A DNA stretch of 64,000 nucleotides. Source: G958295935 sp965224235 (lineage in GTDB: Bacteria > Chloroflexota > Dehalococcoidia > Lucifugimonadales > Lucifugimonadaceae). The stretch covers positions 744,001-808,000 of the forward strand of contig CBDCYP010000002.1 in NCBI GenBank assembly GCA_965224235.1, in the 5' to 3' direction. The position numbers and the translations under genes were made by a program. A model generated the notes under the pieces. The model saw only the letters and a list, made by a program, of their open reading frames with translations. It ran no database searches and was not told where the DNA came from. Positions 24,610 through 34,653 of the stretch are shown here, one piece after another; position 1 is the first letter of the stretch; every line of letters starts with the position of its first letter.

Positions 24610-27426
24610 CTATTCCATGTGGCCCCAGGCGTCGCCGGATTTAACTTCGACGTTCAACGGGACCGCGAGGTCCAAGGCGGCCGGCATGAGCTCTATGACG
24701 AGGCCGGTCATTTCATCCAGTTCGCCGGGGGCGACTTCGAAGATCAATTCGTCGTGTACCTGGATGCACATGCGGGATCGGAGGCGGCGGTCCACCATCT
24801 CCTTGTCGATGTTGATCATGGCGATCTTGGCGATGTCGGCGGCCGTACCCTGAATCGGCATGTTGACCGCCATGCGCTCGGCTGCGGCGCGGTGGAAACG
24901 AGTGCGCGAACTGATGTCCGGCAGCTTGCGCCGCCTGCCGGAAAGGGTCTCTGCGTAGCCCTTGCGTCGCGCTTCTTCTTTCATCGAATCGACGTACTCT
25001 CTGATTCCCGGGTACTTGCCGAAGTAGAGCTCGATGAACTCCTGCCCTTGCGTACGGGTCAGATCGGTCTGCATCGCCACTCCGTGCGCGCCCAGGCCAT
25101 AGATGACGCCGAAGTTCAGGATCTTGGCGATGCGGCGCTGCTCCGACGTCACCTCCTCCGTGCCGTACATGGCCCGCGCCGTTGCGTTGTGGATATCCTC
25201 GCCCGCCCCGAATGCCGCCAACAAGCTTGGCTCGCGGGACATGTGAGCGAGGATGCGCAGTTCGATCTGTGAATAGTCGGCCGCCAGGAGCGTCCAGCCA
25301 TTCGCGCGGTCCGCCACGAACGCCGAGCGGACCCGCCGGCCGAGCTCTGTGCGGACGGGTATGTTCTGCACGTTCGGGTCGGTGCTCGAAAGCCGCCCCG
25401 TGGCTGATCCGACCTGATTGAACGAGGTGTGCACCCGCCCGGTACGAGGGTTGATGATTAGCGGGAGAGCGTCTACGTAGGTGGACTTGAGTTTGGACAG
25501 CTCCCTGAACCGCAAGACGTCCCTGACGAGTTCATAGGCGCGAGGGTCGAGATCCTCATTTTGCAGCATTCCCTCAAGGGCGTTGGCATCCATTGAGTAG
25601 CCGGTCTTTGTTTTGCGGGTCCTGGGGGCGCCCAACTCGCCGATCAGGATGGCTGCGAGTTGTTGGTTGGAGTTAAGGTTGAACTCGCGCCCCGCCATCA
25701 CGTCGTTCCGGGCGTGGTTTTCGATGGAGACGAGTTCGCCGCCCAGCTCCTCCGACATCTCGGCCAACACGGAGCGATCGATCAGGATTCCGTTGCGCTG
25801 CATGCGCACGATGACCGGCAGTAGCGGCATCTCGATCTCGTGCATCACCGCCTGTTGGTTTTCCGACTCGATATGCTGCGTGAGATGATCCCGCAGGCGC
25901 CACGTCATGTCGGCATCGGCGGCTGCGTAGTCGGCGGCCTGCTCCACAGTCGTCTCTGCCATGGTGATCTGTTTGCGGCCCGTGCCAATCAGGTCAGTGA
26001 TTGGTGTCATCTCGACGTGGAAGAAGTCGAGGGCAAGTTGTTTCAGGCCGATCGCCCTGCGGCCGGTGAGGGCTGCGGCGATCATCGTGTCGAAGTCGAC
26101 GCCCTTCACCAGGATGCCCACTTCTTCGAGGACCATCAGGTCGTAGTTGGCGTTGTGAGCGGCTTTGGGCGTGTTCTCATCTTCGAACATTGGCCGCAGC
26201 ACGGCGAGGGCCTGCGGGATGGGGATCTGTTCGCCCTCGTTGTGACCGACCGGCACGTACCACGCCTCGCCCGCCTTGTTCGAGAACGACAGCCCGACGA
26301 GTTCGCTTTTCAGCGGGTCCTTGCCGGTCGTTTCGGTGTCGAACGCGAACCCGACGGCGGTCGAAAGTTCCGTGACCATCGCCCGAAGTTCTTCCAAAGT
26401 GGTCACAGTGCGGTATTCGGCGTCGACCGTCGCCTCCCGCGCGGAGGTTGCCGGTTCCGGATCGGCAAGAGTGTCACCGAGCGCGAGTTGGGCGCTGGCG
26501 TTTTGGGAGTATGGCGCGTCGGGGTCTGGAACGTTCCGTGTGATGGTCCTGAATTCCAGCTCGAGGAGCGCCTTGACCACCTCATCGCGATCGTAGTTCC
26601 AGAACCTGGCGTCCTCGAAATCGAAATCCACGGGCACGTCTCGCACAATGGTGGTGAGAGTCTTGCCGGCGAACGCGGTTTCCCGGTGTTCTTCAAGCAG
26701 GTTTCGCACCCGTTTAGCCCCTCGCAAACCATCTATGTCCGGGACGCGGTCGAGCTGCTCGTAGACCTGTTCGAGCCGCCCCAGATTGGACAAGACAGCG
26801 CGGGCTGCCTTCTTGCCCACGCCCGGCACGCCGGGGATGTTGTCCGAAGGGTCGCCTTCGAGTGCCTTCATGTCGGGCACGTATTCGGGTCCGAGGCCGT
26901 CGTATCGTTCCTTCACGCCTTCCACGTCGTAGACGCGGGTCTCGGCGAATCCGGTGTACATGAGGAGTCTGACGTGCGGCGACACCAGCTGGAGTTGGTC
27001 TGCGTCGCCCGTGACGATGAGGGTGTCGATGCCCTCGTTTTCGGCTCGCGTGCTGAGCGTGCCGACGAGGTCATCCGCCTCGAACCCGTCGAATTCGAGC
27101 ACGGGTACCTTAAATGCCTGCATGATCGTCTTGACCATCGGGAACTGCTCGTGGATCTCCGGGTCGACGGGCGGCCGGTGGGCCTTGTACTCAGGAAACA
27201 ACTCATCGCGAAATGTGGGAGAGCGCGTATCGAGTGTGAGCGCCACGTGGGTTGGGCGGTGGTCTCTAAGAACCTTGAGGAAAGTGTTGAGGAAGCCGTA
27301 AGCGCCACGCGTGTCCCTGCCGGTGGAGGTACTCAGCCGCTCCGGAATGGAGAACCACGCCCTGAAGACCATTGCGTGGCCATCCATAACGAGGAGGAGC
27401 GGCTTTTTATCAATAGCTGAGGACAT
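24610..27426 (-). CDS. polA: DNA polymerase I
   Basis: 938 residues with all three activities. 5'-3' exonuclease at about 1-300 (VMDGHAMVFRAW, VTGDADQLQLV, GDPSDNIPGVPGVGKKAA). 3'-5' exonuclease at about 330-530 with the DTE pair in FAFDTETTGKD and the YAAADADMT motif intact, so proofreading is likely. Polymerase domain: motif A DYSQIELRILAHMS, motif B RRIAKILNFGVIYG, motif C VHDELIFE. Acts in Okazaki fragment processing and repair. Confidence 0.97.
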   Translation of the reverse strand: MSSAIDKKPLLLVMDGHAMVFRAWFSIPERLSTSTGRDTRGAYGFLNTFLKVLRDHRPTHVALTLDTRSPTFRDELFPEYKAHRPPVDPEIHEQFPMVKTIMQAFKVPVLEFDGFEADDLVGTLSTRAENEGIDTLIVTGDADQLQLVSPHVRLLMYTGFAETRVYDVEGVKERYDGLGPEYVPDMKALEGDPSDNIPGVPGVGKKAARAVLSNLGRLEQVYEQLDRVPDIDGLRGAKRVRNLLEEHRETAFAGKTLTTIVRDVPVDFDFEDARFWNYDRDEVVKALLELEFRTITRNVPDPDAPYSQNASAQLALGDTLADPEPATSAREATVDAEYRTVTTLEELRAMVTELSTAVGFAFDTETTGKDPLKSELVGLSFSNKAGEAWYVPVGHNEGEQIPIPQALAVLRPMFEDENTPKAAHNANYDLMVLEEVGILVKGVDFDTMIAAALTGRRAIGLKQLALDFFHVEMTPITDLIGTGRKQITMAETTVEQAADYAAADADMTWRLRDHLTQHIESENQQAVMHEIEMPLLPVIVRMQRNGILIDRSVLAEMSEELGGELVSIENHARNDVMAGREFNLNSNQQLAAILIGELGAPRTRKTKTGYSMDANALEGMLQNEDLDPRAYELVRDVLRFRELSKLKSTYVDALPLIINPRTGRVHTSFNQVGSATGRLSSTDPNVQNIPVRTELGRRVRSAFVADRANGWTLLAADYSQIELRILAHMSREPSLLAAFGAGEDIHNATARAMYGTEEVTSEQRRIAKILNFGVIYGLGAHGVAMQTDLTRTQGQEFIELYFGKYPGIREYVDSMKEEARRKGYAETLSGRRRKLPDISSRTRFHRAAAERMAVNMPIQGTAADIAKIAMINIDKEMVDRRLRSRMCIQVHDELIFEVAPGELDEMTGLVIELMPAALDLAVPLNVEVKSGDAWGHME

Positions 27427-27736
27427 ATAAGCGCCTGCCTGCCAGTCGGCGTGGTCAAAACCGGATTATAGACAGAGGGCGGGCCAGGCGCAGATTCGCA
27501 CGACATGCGCAGGGGCTGCTGCGTGCGCGCAACTCCGTGGGTGGAGAACTACGCCTCAGCGACCTGAAAATCCTTGACAATCATACACAGGTACTCTGAA
27601 CACCCATTTGTCATTGCAATGAAAATAGATGCCGCCGCCTTGTCGTATTGTAGTGGCGGGTTTCAATTTCGCCTTTCCCGCGGCCGCGAGACTTCGCCCC
27701 ACTTTCATCACCTCGGGCGGCCATCGCAGAGCCATA

Positions 27737-27820
27737 GTGATTCCGAGCGCAGCCGAGGACCCTAAACCACCCAGACGGCATGCTCCCCCTCTCTTGCCCA
27801 GACCCTTCGGCTTCGCTCAG
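27737..27820. repeat. Left part of a MITE-like repeat split by an IS
   Basis: Starts GTGATTCCGAGCGCAGCCGA and runs to CTTCGGCTTCGCTCAG. It resumes after the IS as CTCAGGGTGAC (29474-29484). Joining the two parts with one CTCAG gives inverted ends (GTGATTCCGAGCG against GTCACCCTGAGCG). This resembles the GTCATTCTGAGCG-type element at 56011. The rest of the gap upstream of polA (27427-27736) shows nothing recognisable. Confidence 0.65.
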
Positions 27821-29473
27821 AGGCTGTGAGTTTTTTGGGTTCTGTTGTTGTTAGGCGGCATGTTGGTGGCGGAAGGCGCCATTGGGAAGTTTCACCGGGG
27901 CGGGCGCTTGTTGAGGGAGGCAGAATTGCGGGACAGCATTGGCCGCTTTCCGGGCGAATTCACTAGGGAATCCGGATTGACTGGTCCGGAGCTTATCGGC
28001 TGTGCCTGCTTAACCCCCGTGTCTGCCTACGCCATGAACGCCTCCCAACGCAGGAGGTTGTGGGCCACGGCGACAAGGAGCATTACGCTGGTGATTTTGG
28101 CAAGTCCCCGTACGTTGAATTGGCTCACTCCGTGAAGACGCACCTGGGCGTTCGTCCACTCGGCTACAGACGCCCGCTGCCTGTATATGGCTTTGGCCTC
28201 GCCGGTGGCCATCCGTTGACGCCACCTTGCCACGTCCGGCTCGTCCCCGTAGCGGGGATCGTAACGCTCCCGTTCGGGCTTGTTCCGGGGCAACCTCACC
28301 GGCGCATACACACTCACCCCACGTTGCTCCAGAGCGGTGATGTCCTCCCGGGTAGCGAAGCCCCCGTCCATCAGGTAGGAGTCAGGGCGCCGGCCCGTCC
28401 GCCTGACCAGTTGTTCCTCCATGGGCGCCGCTTGCCCTGCGTCCGTACCCGACGATGTGACCCCTACTCCGACGATGATCCCGTTGGCGCTATCAGTGGC
28501 CAGTTCGATATTGCAGGCTGGCCGGAAGCCGCCATCCGGCATCTTCATCACCGTTGCCTGGGGGTCTGTGGTGGATACCCGCGCCTTCGTAACCTTGGGA
28601 CGCTGAGCCTTCGCCTTGGTGTGCTGTTGGCGTTCCTTCTTCGCTTGTGCCCGGGGCAAGTACGACAGCGCCTCCCGGACCCGTTCCTCCCGCTCTCGCG
28701 CCGCACGCTCCCGCGCCGCACGCTCCCGCGCCGCACGTTCACGCCGCGTCACACCGGAATCGGGACGCTCCCGCTCCTGCGCCAGCCGCTCCACCTGCGC
28801 CCGCGCCTCCTCCATGCGCCTCTTCAATCCCTGCGCGCCGCGAAAGGACGCGGCGCCGGCGCTCGCCCTCACCCGCATCCCGTCTTGAGCCACACGCTCC
28901 AGCAGGACCGCCCCTGCGGCCATCAGAGAACCTATGATCTGGGTCAAAAGGCCGTCCAGCGCCTCCTGGTGGGCTACCCGGAAGTCAGAGAGCATGTGAT
29001 AGTTGACAGGTACGTTCCCCCTCATCCAGCGGTAGGCGTCGTGCTCTTCGCACAAACGCGCCAGCCGGCGGGCGCTCCCTATACCGTCAACCGTGGCCAG
29101 AAGCCACAACGCCAGCAGCGCTTTGGGGTCTGTCGTTGGGCGGCCTGGCCGGTTCTCCACCGCCTTGACCGGCGCATAAAAGGCCGACAGGTCCAACCTC
29201 TCCAAAAAGCTCCATATAACACGGGCCCGATGCTCTTGAGGCAACCGAGATTCCAGGTCCAATACCGCCCACTCAGGCTGATTCCGCACCGGCCGCAGCG
29301 CCCGGGCCTCACCCGGACTCGTTGGCGCAGGCGCTCGCTTCTCCTCGATGGCCGGAAGTTCAAACAGCGTCTCTTCACTCATGTGTTCACCTCGCCGATA
29401 TGGCTGCCCAATATCGTTGTCCAGCAATCAGCCTCTCAATACCATAGGAGCATAAATGATTTATTCACAGGCT
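27821..29473 (-). mobile_element. IS1182-like insertion sequence, copy 1
   Basis: 1653-bp element. Ends: AGGCTGTGAGTTTTTTGGG at the left and, read inward from the right, AGCCTGTGAATAAATCATTT. Flanked on both sides by CTCAG (27816-27820 and 29474-29478), a likely 5-bp target duplication. Its twin at 32798 is nearly identical and inverted, but flanked by CTGAG. Carries one transposase gene. Confidence 0.88.
28027..29382 (-). CDS. IS1182-like transposase, copy 1
   Basis: About 451 residues from ATG 29382 (MSEETLFELP). The N-terminal transposase domain (LAFY-type YAPVKAVENRPGRPTTDPKA) and DDE-type core (ERVAQDGMRVRASAG, YLMDGGFATREDI) are followed by KAIYRQRASVAEWTNAQ near the end, where the catalytic Glu sits. 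A middle region carries three tandem RERAA units encoded by 15-bp repeats; the other copy has two. The frame is intact, so the element may be active. Strong antisense frames over it are shadows. Confidence 0.9.
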   Translation of the reverse strand: MSEETLFELPAIEEKRAPAPTSPGEARALRPVRNQPEWAVLDLESRLPQEHRARVIWSFLERLDLSAFYAPVKAVENRPGRPTTDPKALLALWLLATVDGIGSARRLARLCEEHDAYRWMRGNVPVNYHMLSDFRVAHQEALDGLLTQIIGSLMAAGAVLLERVAQDGMRVRASAGAASFRGAQGLKRRMEEARAQVERLAQERERPDSGVTRRERAARERAARERAAREREERVREALSYLPRAQAKKERQQHTKAKAQRPKVTKARVSTTDPQATVMKMPDGGFRPACNIELATDSANGIIVGVGVTSSGTDAGQAAPMEEQLVRRTGRRPDSYLMDGGFATREDITALEQRGVSVYAPVRLPRNKPERERYDPRYGDEPDVARWRQRMATGEAKAIYRQRASVAEWTNAQVRLHGVSQFNVRGLAKITSVMLLVAVAHNLLRWEAFMA

Positions 29474-29578
29474 CTCAGGGTGACAAACGGACTTCCGTAC
29501 CATCGCTTTTGCCCACGGAAAGGTATACAGCAAGTGGTAAGGGATCTTTTTTGAACACACTCTGAGGCTACAACGTTG

Positions 29579-30522
29579 ATGCACGAATTGACCATGGAAC
29601 ACGCCCAGTCCATTGTCCAGGCAGTGAACCCGGGCTACAAGCTTGTATCTGTAAGGCCTACTCTTGGCAGTTTCACCAACGACGCCCGCATCCTTGAGTG
29701 TCGAACACGTGCTGGAACCCTGGTGCGCCTGGTGGTCAAATTCCTGATTGACGAGCCTGAAGAGGCAACTCGGTCCGCAATAGCGGGGTTCCACGCTTTC
29801 GGACTGGCTCAAGCACATGGAGTTCCGGTACCTGAGCCATTCTTCCTGGACGAAATTGGCGACGTGCTGGGTGTGCCCGGTATAGTGACGCGATTTGTTG
29901 AGGGCAGGCAGGTGTGGAATCCACGGGACCCCGCATTGTGGGCGCAGGGATTCGCACGGCTCCTGCTGCGAATCCACGCCGTAAGGCCAAGCGCCCAGGA
30001 CCACAATTGCCTGTTTAACGGCCACGATGAGGGACTCTTCATGCTGAGGGACGATTGGTCGAAGAGGAAGGAAGGACATCCTCTATCCGCAGAGATCATG
30101 GGTGCCCTTCGGGAGCTCCGGCCGACTATCGTTCCGGGGCGCTCGGTACTCATTCACATGGACTATTGGCATGGAAACGTCTTGTGGCGTGAGGGCAGAG
30201 TGTCCGCCTTATTGGACTGGGACTCCCCTCCTATGGTGAGGCGGCTATCGATGTAGCCTACTTTAGAATGAATCAGTACCTCAGGGGCACTAAATCGGTA
30301 GCGGACCTCTTCCTCAAATCCTATGAAGAAGGTTCAGGTGAATCCGTAAGGAATCTGGGTTTCTGGGAACTTGCTGCGGCCGCTCGACCCTTGCCACTGC
30401 CTGCGCTCTGGGTTGAAGAAGTTCGTGAAATGGAAAATGTTACGGCCACTTATGAACGGGCGAACTCTGATTTCAATGTGTTCGTGGCCTCTGCTCTAAG
30501 ACGGGCCTACAGCAGAGGTTAG
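29579..30522 (+). pseudogene. APH-family phosphotransferase, frameshifted
   Basis: Aminoglycoside/choline-kinase-like fold. The N-lobe has VVKFLIDEPEEA and GVPVPEPFFLDE; the catalytic loop reads LIHMDYWHGNVLW and the metal-binding motif is LLDWDSP. Just after it, near 30232, the frame shifts by one base. The remaining C-lobe (GEAAIDVAYFRMNQYLRG to the end at 30522) continues in another frame. Small-molecule kinases of this family phosphorylate antibiotics or metabolites; the substrate is not predictable. Either a pseudogene or a single-base assembly error. Confidence 0.75.
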
Positions 30523-30654
30523 AGCACAGTACATTCGCCGGGCACGCGCGCCGACAATTGGGAGCGAATGTGTGATTGGGATATGGGCGCATTGGCTGGT
30601 GCGCACGCCAGTTCCGCAGTAGCTCGGAAACGCCGGCATCGTCAGGCGTCGTGA

Positions 30655-31910
30655 TTACTGCTTGTTCTCGTAAATCACCGAGTCAAGTTCTTCGATGCGT
30701 TCGTCAGATGTGAAGAGCCATGTCCCAATGTGACCTCGACGGAGGTCGCCGTTATCGTCCCAATCCAACGTACCGGAAGCGCCGTCGAAATCGATCTCTT
30801 GCCCTTGAGCAAGCAGGGACAGGCCATCGGCGACCCCTGTGGGAGTTCCCGGAACGGCCCTGCCGGGTGGTCCGGCGATTTCTCGCGTTTGATCGCGGAT
30901 TGCGGCGCAGTCGACGCTGCCTGCAACCTGGGCCGCAAAAGCGAGGGCGATGACCGCATCGTAGGTCTCTTTGACGTAGGCGAAAACGGGCAGTTTGCCG
31001 TACTCGGCAATGAAGGCGGACTCCCACTCGGCTGTTGCAGCGTTGTCGGGAGGGGACGCCCCCGCGGCCCCGTACATGTCCCCCAACTTATCGCCGCCGA
31101 TTTCTCTTACAAGACTTTCTCTTTTTGCCGCGTCGCCGAATACGAATTGGCTGTAAATGCCTTCATCGGTAGCCTCACGCACGATGGTCAAACCCTGACC
31201 TTCGAATACGATAACGATTAACGCCTGTGCCCCTGCGTCCGCGCTTTGCGCCAACTCCGAAAGGTAGCTTTGTCTGGGACGTATCGACGGAGACGGCCCG
31301 AAAGTGGCAGCTAGGCCCTCCATAGGCGTCGTCCTGTCGTCCTGGTAGACCAATCCAACGTTATCGAAACCGCGGTCACGGGTTACGCGTGCAAGGACAA
31401 GACTTCGCCGCCGTTGGCAACGCGTCCCACGCAGCCCACGGGTTGCGCGTGCGAGGACAAGACCATGGCCGGCGTCGGGGGCTCCGTCCGGAAGAAGTAG
31501 CCATTGTCGTCGACTTCGGTTAGCTGCGGAGAGGTGGCCGAAGGGCTTATTGTGGGAATACCAGGCGTTCCGGAAATGCTCTGTGAAATCGGCAATGCCG
31601 CCGAAATGGCGTTGGGGCCAACTAACGCATTTATACCCTCGACCTCTACAAGATGCTGTGCCACCACCTCAGCAAACGACAGATTTTGAGTGGCGTCCGC
31701 GACCACGCTTTCAGCGGTCATCCCGAGTTCTCCTCCGCCCTCATTGACGTGCCGTATCGCCAAGTAGAAGGCTTGCTTTCGGTCCTCAGACCCCTCGCGC
31801 GATCCGGTGAAGTCGAGCAGCAGACCGATTCTCAACGGGGTAGTAGCGGGCTGCTCCTTCGAAGCCCTATCGCAACCCGAGGCAATTAGGAGCAGGCTGT
31901 GAAATGCCAA
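30655..31910 (-). pseudogene. Branched-chain amino-acid-type solute-binding lipoprotein, broken
   Basis: Two frames make up one periplasmic-binding-protein type I (Peripla_BP_6) sequence. The N-terminal part has a lipobox (IASGC), PLRIGLLLDFTGSREG and ALVGPNAISAALPISQ. The C-terminal part has RDRGFDNVGLVYQDDRTTP and YVKETYDAVIALAFAAQ. The frame breaks around 31380-31465, where a 60-bp tandem duplication sits. No permease or ATPase genes lie nearby, so it is an orphan as well as damaged. Confidence 0.72.
31381..31500. repeat. 60-bp imperfect tandem duplication
   Basis: GGTTACGCGTGCAAGGACAA at 31381 recurs as GGTTGCGCGTGCGAGGACAA at 31441, exactly 60 bases on. Only the first ~25 bases of each unit are clearly alike. 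Lies at the break of the solute-binding gene. Confidence 0.6.
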
Positions 31911-32064
31911 CAGCAGTACAACACATAACCTGATTGATTCTTCCCGACTCGACTATTCCGCTTAGCTGTTGTCGGCATGAGCAACGTACTTTCACGCTGG
32001 TCCGGTGAGTGGGGCGTCGTCCGTTTTACTATCGGGGTTGATCTCAGTTGACTGCCAACCAATG

Positions 32065-32574
32065 TCAATCGGGCTCGACTTGAATATCGAGGTACGTCTT
32101 ACTCTCCGACTTATGTACTCCCAGGTACTTGGTCACAGCGAATTCGTCAGCCAGGTCGTCCCAGAATGAGGTCTTGACAATCTCCGGGTAGATGGCCATC
32201 CCGGCCATCTCGTCCCTGCGGACGAACCTGATGTCTTTGATTATGTGATCTACGTCAAAGATGCCGACGCCGGGATTCTTCCCCGTCCTCAGAGTCCCTG
32301 AATACGAGGTCGCAACGAAGAATATCTCGCAGTGGTGGTAGCCTGGCTCTACGAATTCTCTAACATAGGCGATCCTGCCCAACTCGACCGACAGGCCCGT
32401 CTCCTCCAACACCTCGCGCTGTGCGCACTCCACCAGCGACTCGGCGCCCTCGACGCCACCGCCCGGCGGCGCCCACCAGGATTGCCCTTCCGAGATGTCA
32501 TTGTGCTGATGTTGTACGAGGAGTATTGAGTCGCCCCCGGTTACTAACGCCGCTGCGCGGATCCTGTGTTGCAT
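32065..32574 (-). CDS. Nudix hydrolase
   Basis: 169-residue pyrophosphohydrolase with the Nudix box GGGVEGAESLVECAQREVLEETG, listed here in two parts: GGVEGAESLVECAQ then REVLEETG, with the REVLEE metal ligands intact. Flanking strands (HRIRAAALVTGGDSILLVQH, SWWAPPGGG) fit the MutT fold. Substrate unknown. It sits alone between the broken solute-binding gene and IS copy 2, and is one of the few intact genes in this stretch. Confidence 0.9.
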   Translation of the reverse strand: MQHRIRAAALVTGGDSILLVQHQHNDISEGQSWWAPPGGGVEGAESLVECAQREVLEETGLSVELGRIAYVREFVEPGYHHCEIFFVATSYSGTLRTGKNPGVGIFDVDHIIKDIRFVRRDEMAGMAIYPEIVKTSFWDDLADEFAVTKYLGVHKSESKTYLDIQVEPD

Positions 32575-32797
32575 TTATATTCCTGACGAACTATTGCGGT
32601 TGTTTTGCCCGAAGTCGGAGCCAGTCAATAGGCCGACGCGTGGTTACGGGTGGCTCAGCTTTGGCAGGAGCCGCCTGAGGACGCCGTCAAAGTTTCAGCG
32701 TGAGGCTAGGTATGAAGGACAGTGTCATTTGGTTGACTGTAGGGGCCAGACAGACCGCTGCAACGGCCCGGGGTAGCGATGAATGTGTCAACCTGAG

Positions 32798-34435
32798 AGC
32801 CTGTGAATAAATCATTTATGCTCCTATGGTATTGAGAGGCTGATTGCTGGACAACGATATTGGGCAGCCATATCGGCGAGGTGAACACATGAGTGAAGAG
32901 ACGCTGTTTGAACTTCCGGCCATCGAGGAGAAGCGAGCGCCTGCGCCAACGAGTCCGGGTGAGGCCCGGGTGCTGCGGCCGGTGCGGAATCAGCCTGAGT
33001 GGGCGGTATTGGACCTGGAATCTCGGTTGCCTCAAGAGCATCGGGCCCGTGTTATATGGAGCTTTTTGGAGAGGTTGGACCTGTCGGCCTTTTATGCGCC
33101 GGTCAAGGCGGTGGAGAACCGGCCAGGCCGCCCAACGACAGACCCCAAAGCGCTGCTGGCGTTGTGGCTTCTGGCCACGGTTGACGGTATAGGGAGCGCC
33201 CGCCGGCTGGCGCGTTTGTGCGAAGAGCACGACGCCTACCGCTGGATGAGGGGGAACGTACCTGTCAACTATCACATGCTCTCTGACTTCCGGGTAGCCC
33301 ACCAGGAGGCGCTGGACGGCCTTTTGACCCAGATCATAGGTTCTCTGATGGCCGCAGGGGCGGTCCTGCTGGAGCGTGTGGCTCAAGACGGGATGCGGGT
33401 GAGGGCGAGCGCCGGCGCCGCGTCCTTTCGCGGCGCGCAGGGATTGAAGAGGTGCATGGAGGAGGCGCGGGCGCAGGTGGAGCGGCTGGCGCAGGAGCGG
33501 GAGCGTCCCGATTCCGGTGTGACGCGGCGTGAACGTGCGGCGCGGGAGCGTGCGGCGCGAGAGCGGGAGGAACGGGTCCGGGAGGCGCTGTCGTACTTGC
33601 CCCGGGCACAAGCGAAGAAGGAACGCCAACAGCACACCAAGGCGAAGGCTCAGCGTCCCAAGGTTACGAAGGCGCGGGTATCCACCACAGACCCCCAGGC
33701 AACGGTGATGAAGATGCCGGATGGCGGCTTCCGGCCAGCCTGCAATATCGAACTGGCCACTGATAGCGCCAACGGGATCATCGTCGGAGTAGGGGTCACA
33801 TCGTCGGGTACGGACGCAGGGCAAGCGGCGCCCATGGAGGAACAACTGGTCAGGCGGACGGGCCGGCGCCCTGACTCCTACCTGATGGACGGGGGCTTCG
33901 CTACCCGGGAGGACATCACCGCTCTGGAGCAACGTGGGGTGAGTGTGTATGCGCCGGTGAGGTTGCCCCGGAACAAGCCCGAACGGGAGCGTTACGATCC
34001 CCGCTACGGGGACGGGCCGGACGTGGCAAGGTGGCGTCAACGGATGGCCACCGGCGAGGCCAAAGCCATATACAGGCAGCGGGCGTCTGTAGCCGAGTGG
34101 ACGAACGCCCAGGCGCGTCTTCACGGAGTGAGCCAATTCAACGTACGGGGACTTGCCAAAATCACCAGCGTAATGCTCCTTGTCGCCGTGGCCCACAACC
34201 TCCTGCGTTGGGAGGCGTTCATGGCGTAGGCAGACACGGGGGTTAAGCAGGCACAGCCGATAAGCTCCGGACCAGTCAATCCGGATTCCCTAGTGAATTC
34301 GCCCGGAAAGCGGCCAATGCTGTCCCGCAATTCTGCCTCCCTCAACAAGCGCCCGCCCCGGTGAAACTTCCCAATGGCGCTTTCCGCCACCAACATGCCG
34401 CCTAACAACAACAGAACCCAAAAAACTCACAGCCT
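32798..34435 (+). mobile_element. IS1182-like insertion sequence, copy 2
   Basis: 1638 bp, inverted relative to copy 1 and 15 bp shorter, which equals one unit of the internal 15-bp repeat. Ends AGCCTGTGAATAAATCATTT (left) and CCCAAAAAACTCACAGCCT (right). Flanked on both sides by CTGAG (32793-32797 and 34436-34440). Because each copy has its own matching 5-bp flank, the two were probably separate insertions. Confidence 0.88.
32889..34229 (+). CDS. IS1182-like transposase, copy 2
   Basis: About 446 residues from ATG 32889. Differs from copy 1 by a few substitutions (EARVLRP for EARALRP, LKRCMEE for LKRRMEE, YGDGPD for YGDEPD, TNAQARL for TNAQVRL) and the loss of one RERAA unit. The DDE core is unchanged and the frame is intact. 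The near identity points to recent transposition. Confidence 0.9.
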   Translation: MSEETLFELPAIEEKRAPAPTSPGEARVLRPVRNQPEWAVLDLESRLPQEHRARVIWSFLERLDLSAFYAPVKAVENRPGRPTTDPKALLALWLLATVDGIGSARRLARLCEEHDAYRWMRGNVPVNYHMLSDFRVAHQEALDGLLTQIIGSLMAAGAVLLERVAQDGMRVRASAGAASFRGAQGLKRCMEEARAQVERLAQERERPDSGVTRRERAARERAAREREERVREALSYLPRAQAKKERQQHTKAKAQRPKVTKARVSTTDPQATVMKMPDGGFRPACNIELATDSANGIIVGVGVTSSGTDAGQAAPMEEQLVRRTGRRPDSYLMDGGFATREDITALEQRGVSVYAPVRLPRNKPERERYDPRYGDGPDVARWRQRMATGEAKAIYRQRASVAEWTNAQARLHGVSQFNVRGLAKITSVMLLVAVAHNLLRWEAFMA

Positions 34436-34653
34436 CTGAGGCGGGTTAGACGTCAGGGAGAAGCGGCTCTCCATCGAGTAAGAGACGCCCGTTCGTAGAG
34501 CCGAACGGCTGAAGCGAGGCGCAATGAGAAAAGGCCCGGCTGGACTCCCAAGTAGACTCATATGGCTAGAACTTGGCCAAATTGGTAACTGGATTGTAGA
34601 AAAATCAACCATCGCCGGTCCGCCGCTGGGATGCTCACTGGCGGTTGCGACGG

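Noticed and set aside
25840..27420. 526-codon frame opposite polA
   Set aside because: Lies wholly antisense to a complete polymerase gene and has no recognisable motif.
28060..34196. Long antisense frames over the two IS transposases
   Set aside because: Shadows of the transposase genes in GC-rich sequence; composition is Arg/Pro/His-rich with no domain.
27821..34435. Composite transposon carrying resistance-like cargo
   Set aside because: Each IS copy has its own matching 5-bp flank (CTCAG and CTGAG), the outer flanks differ, and the APH gene is frameshifted.
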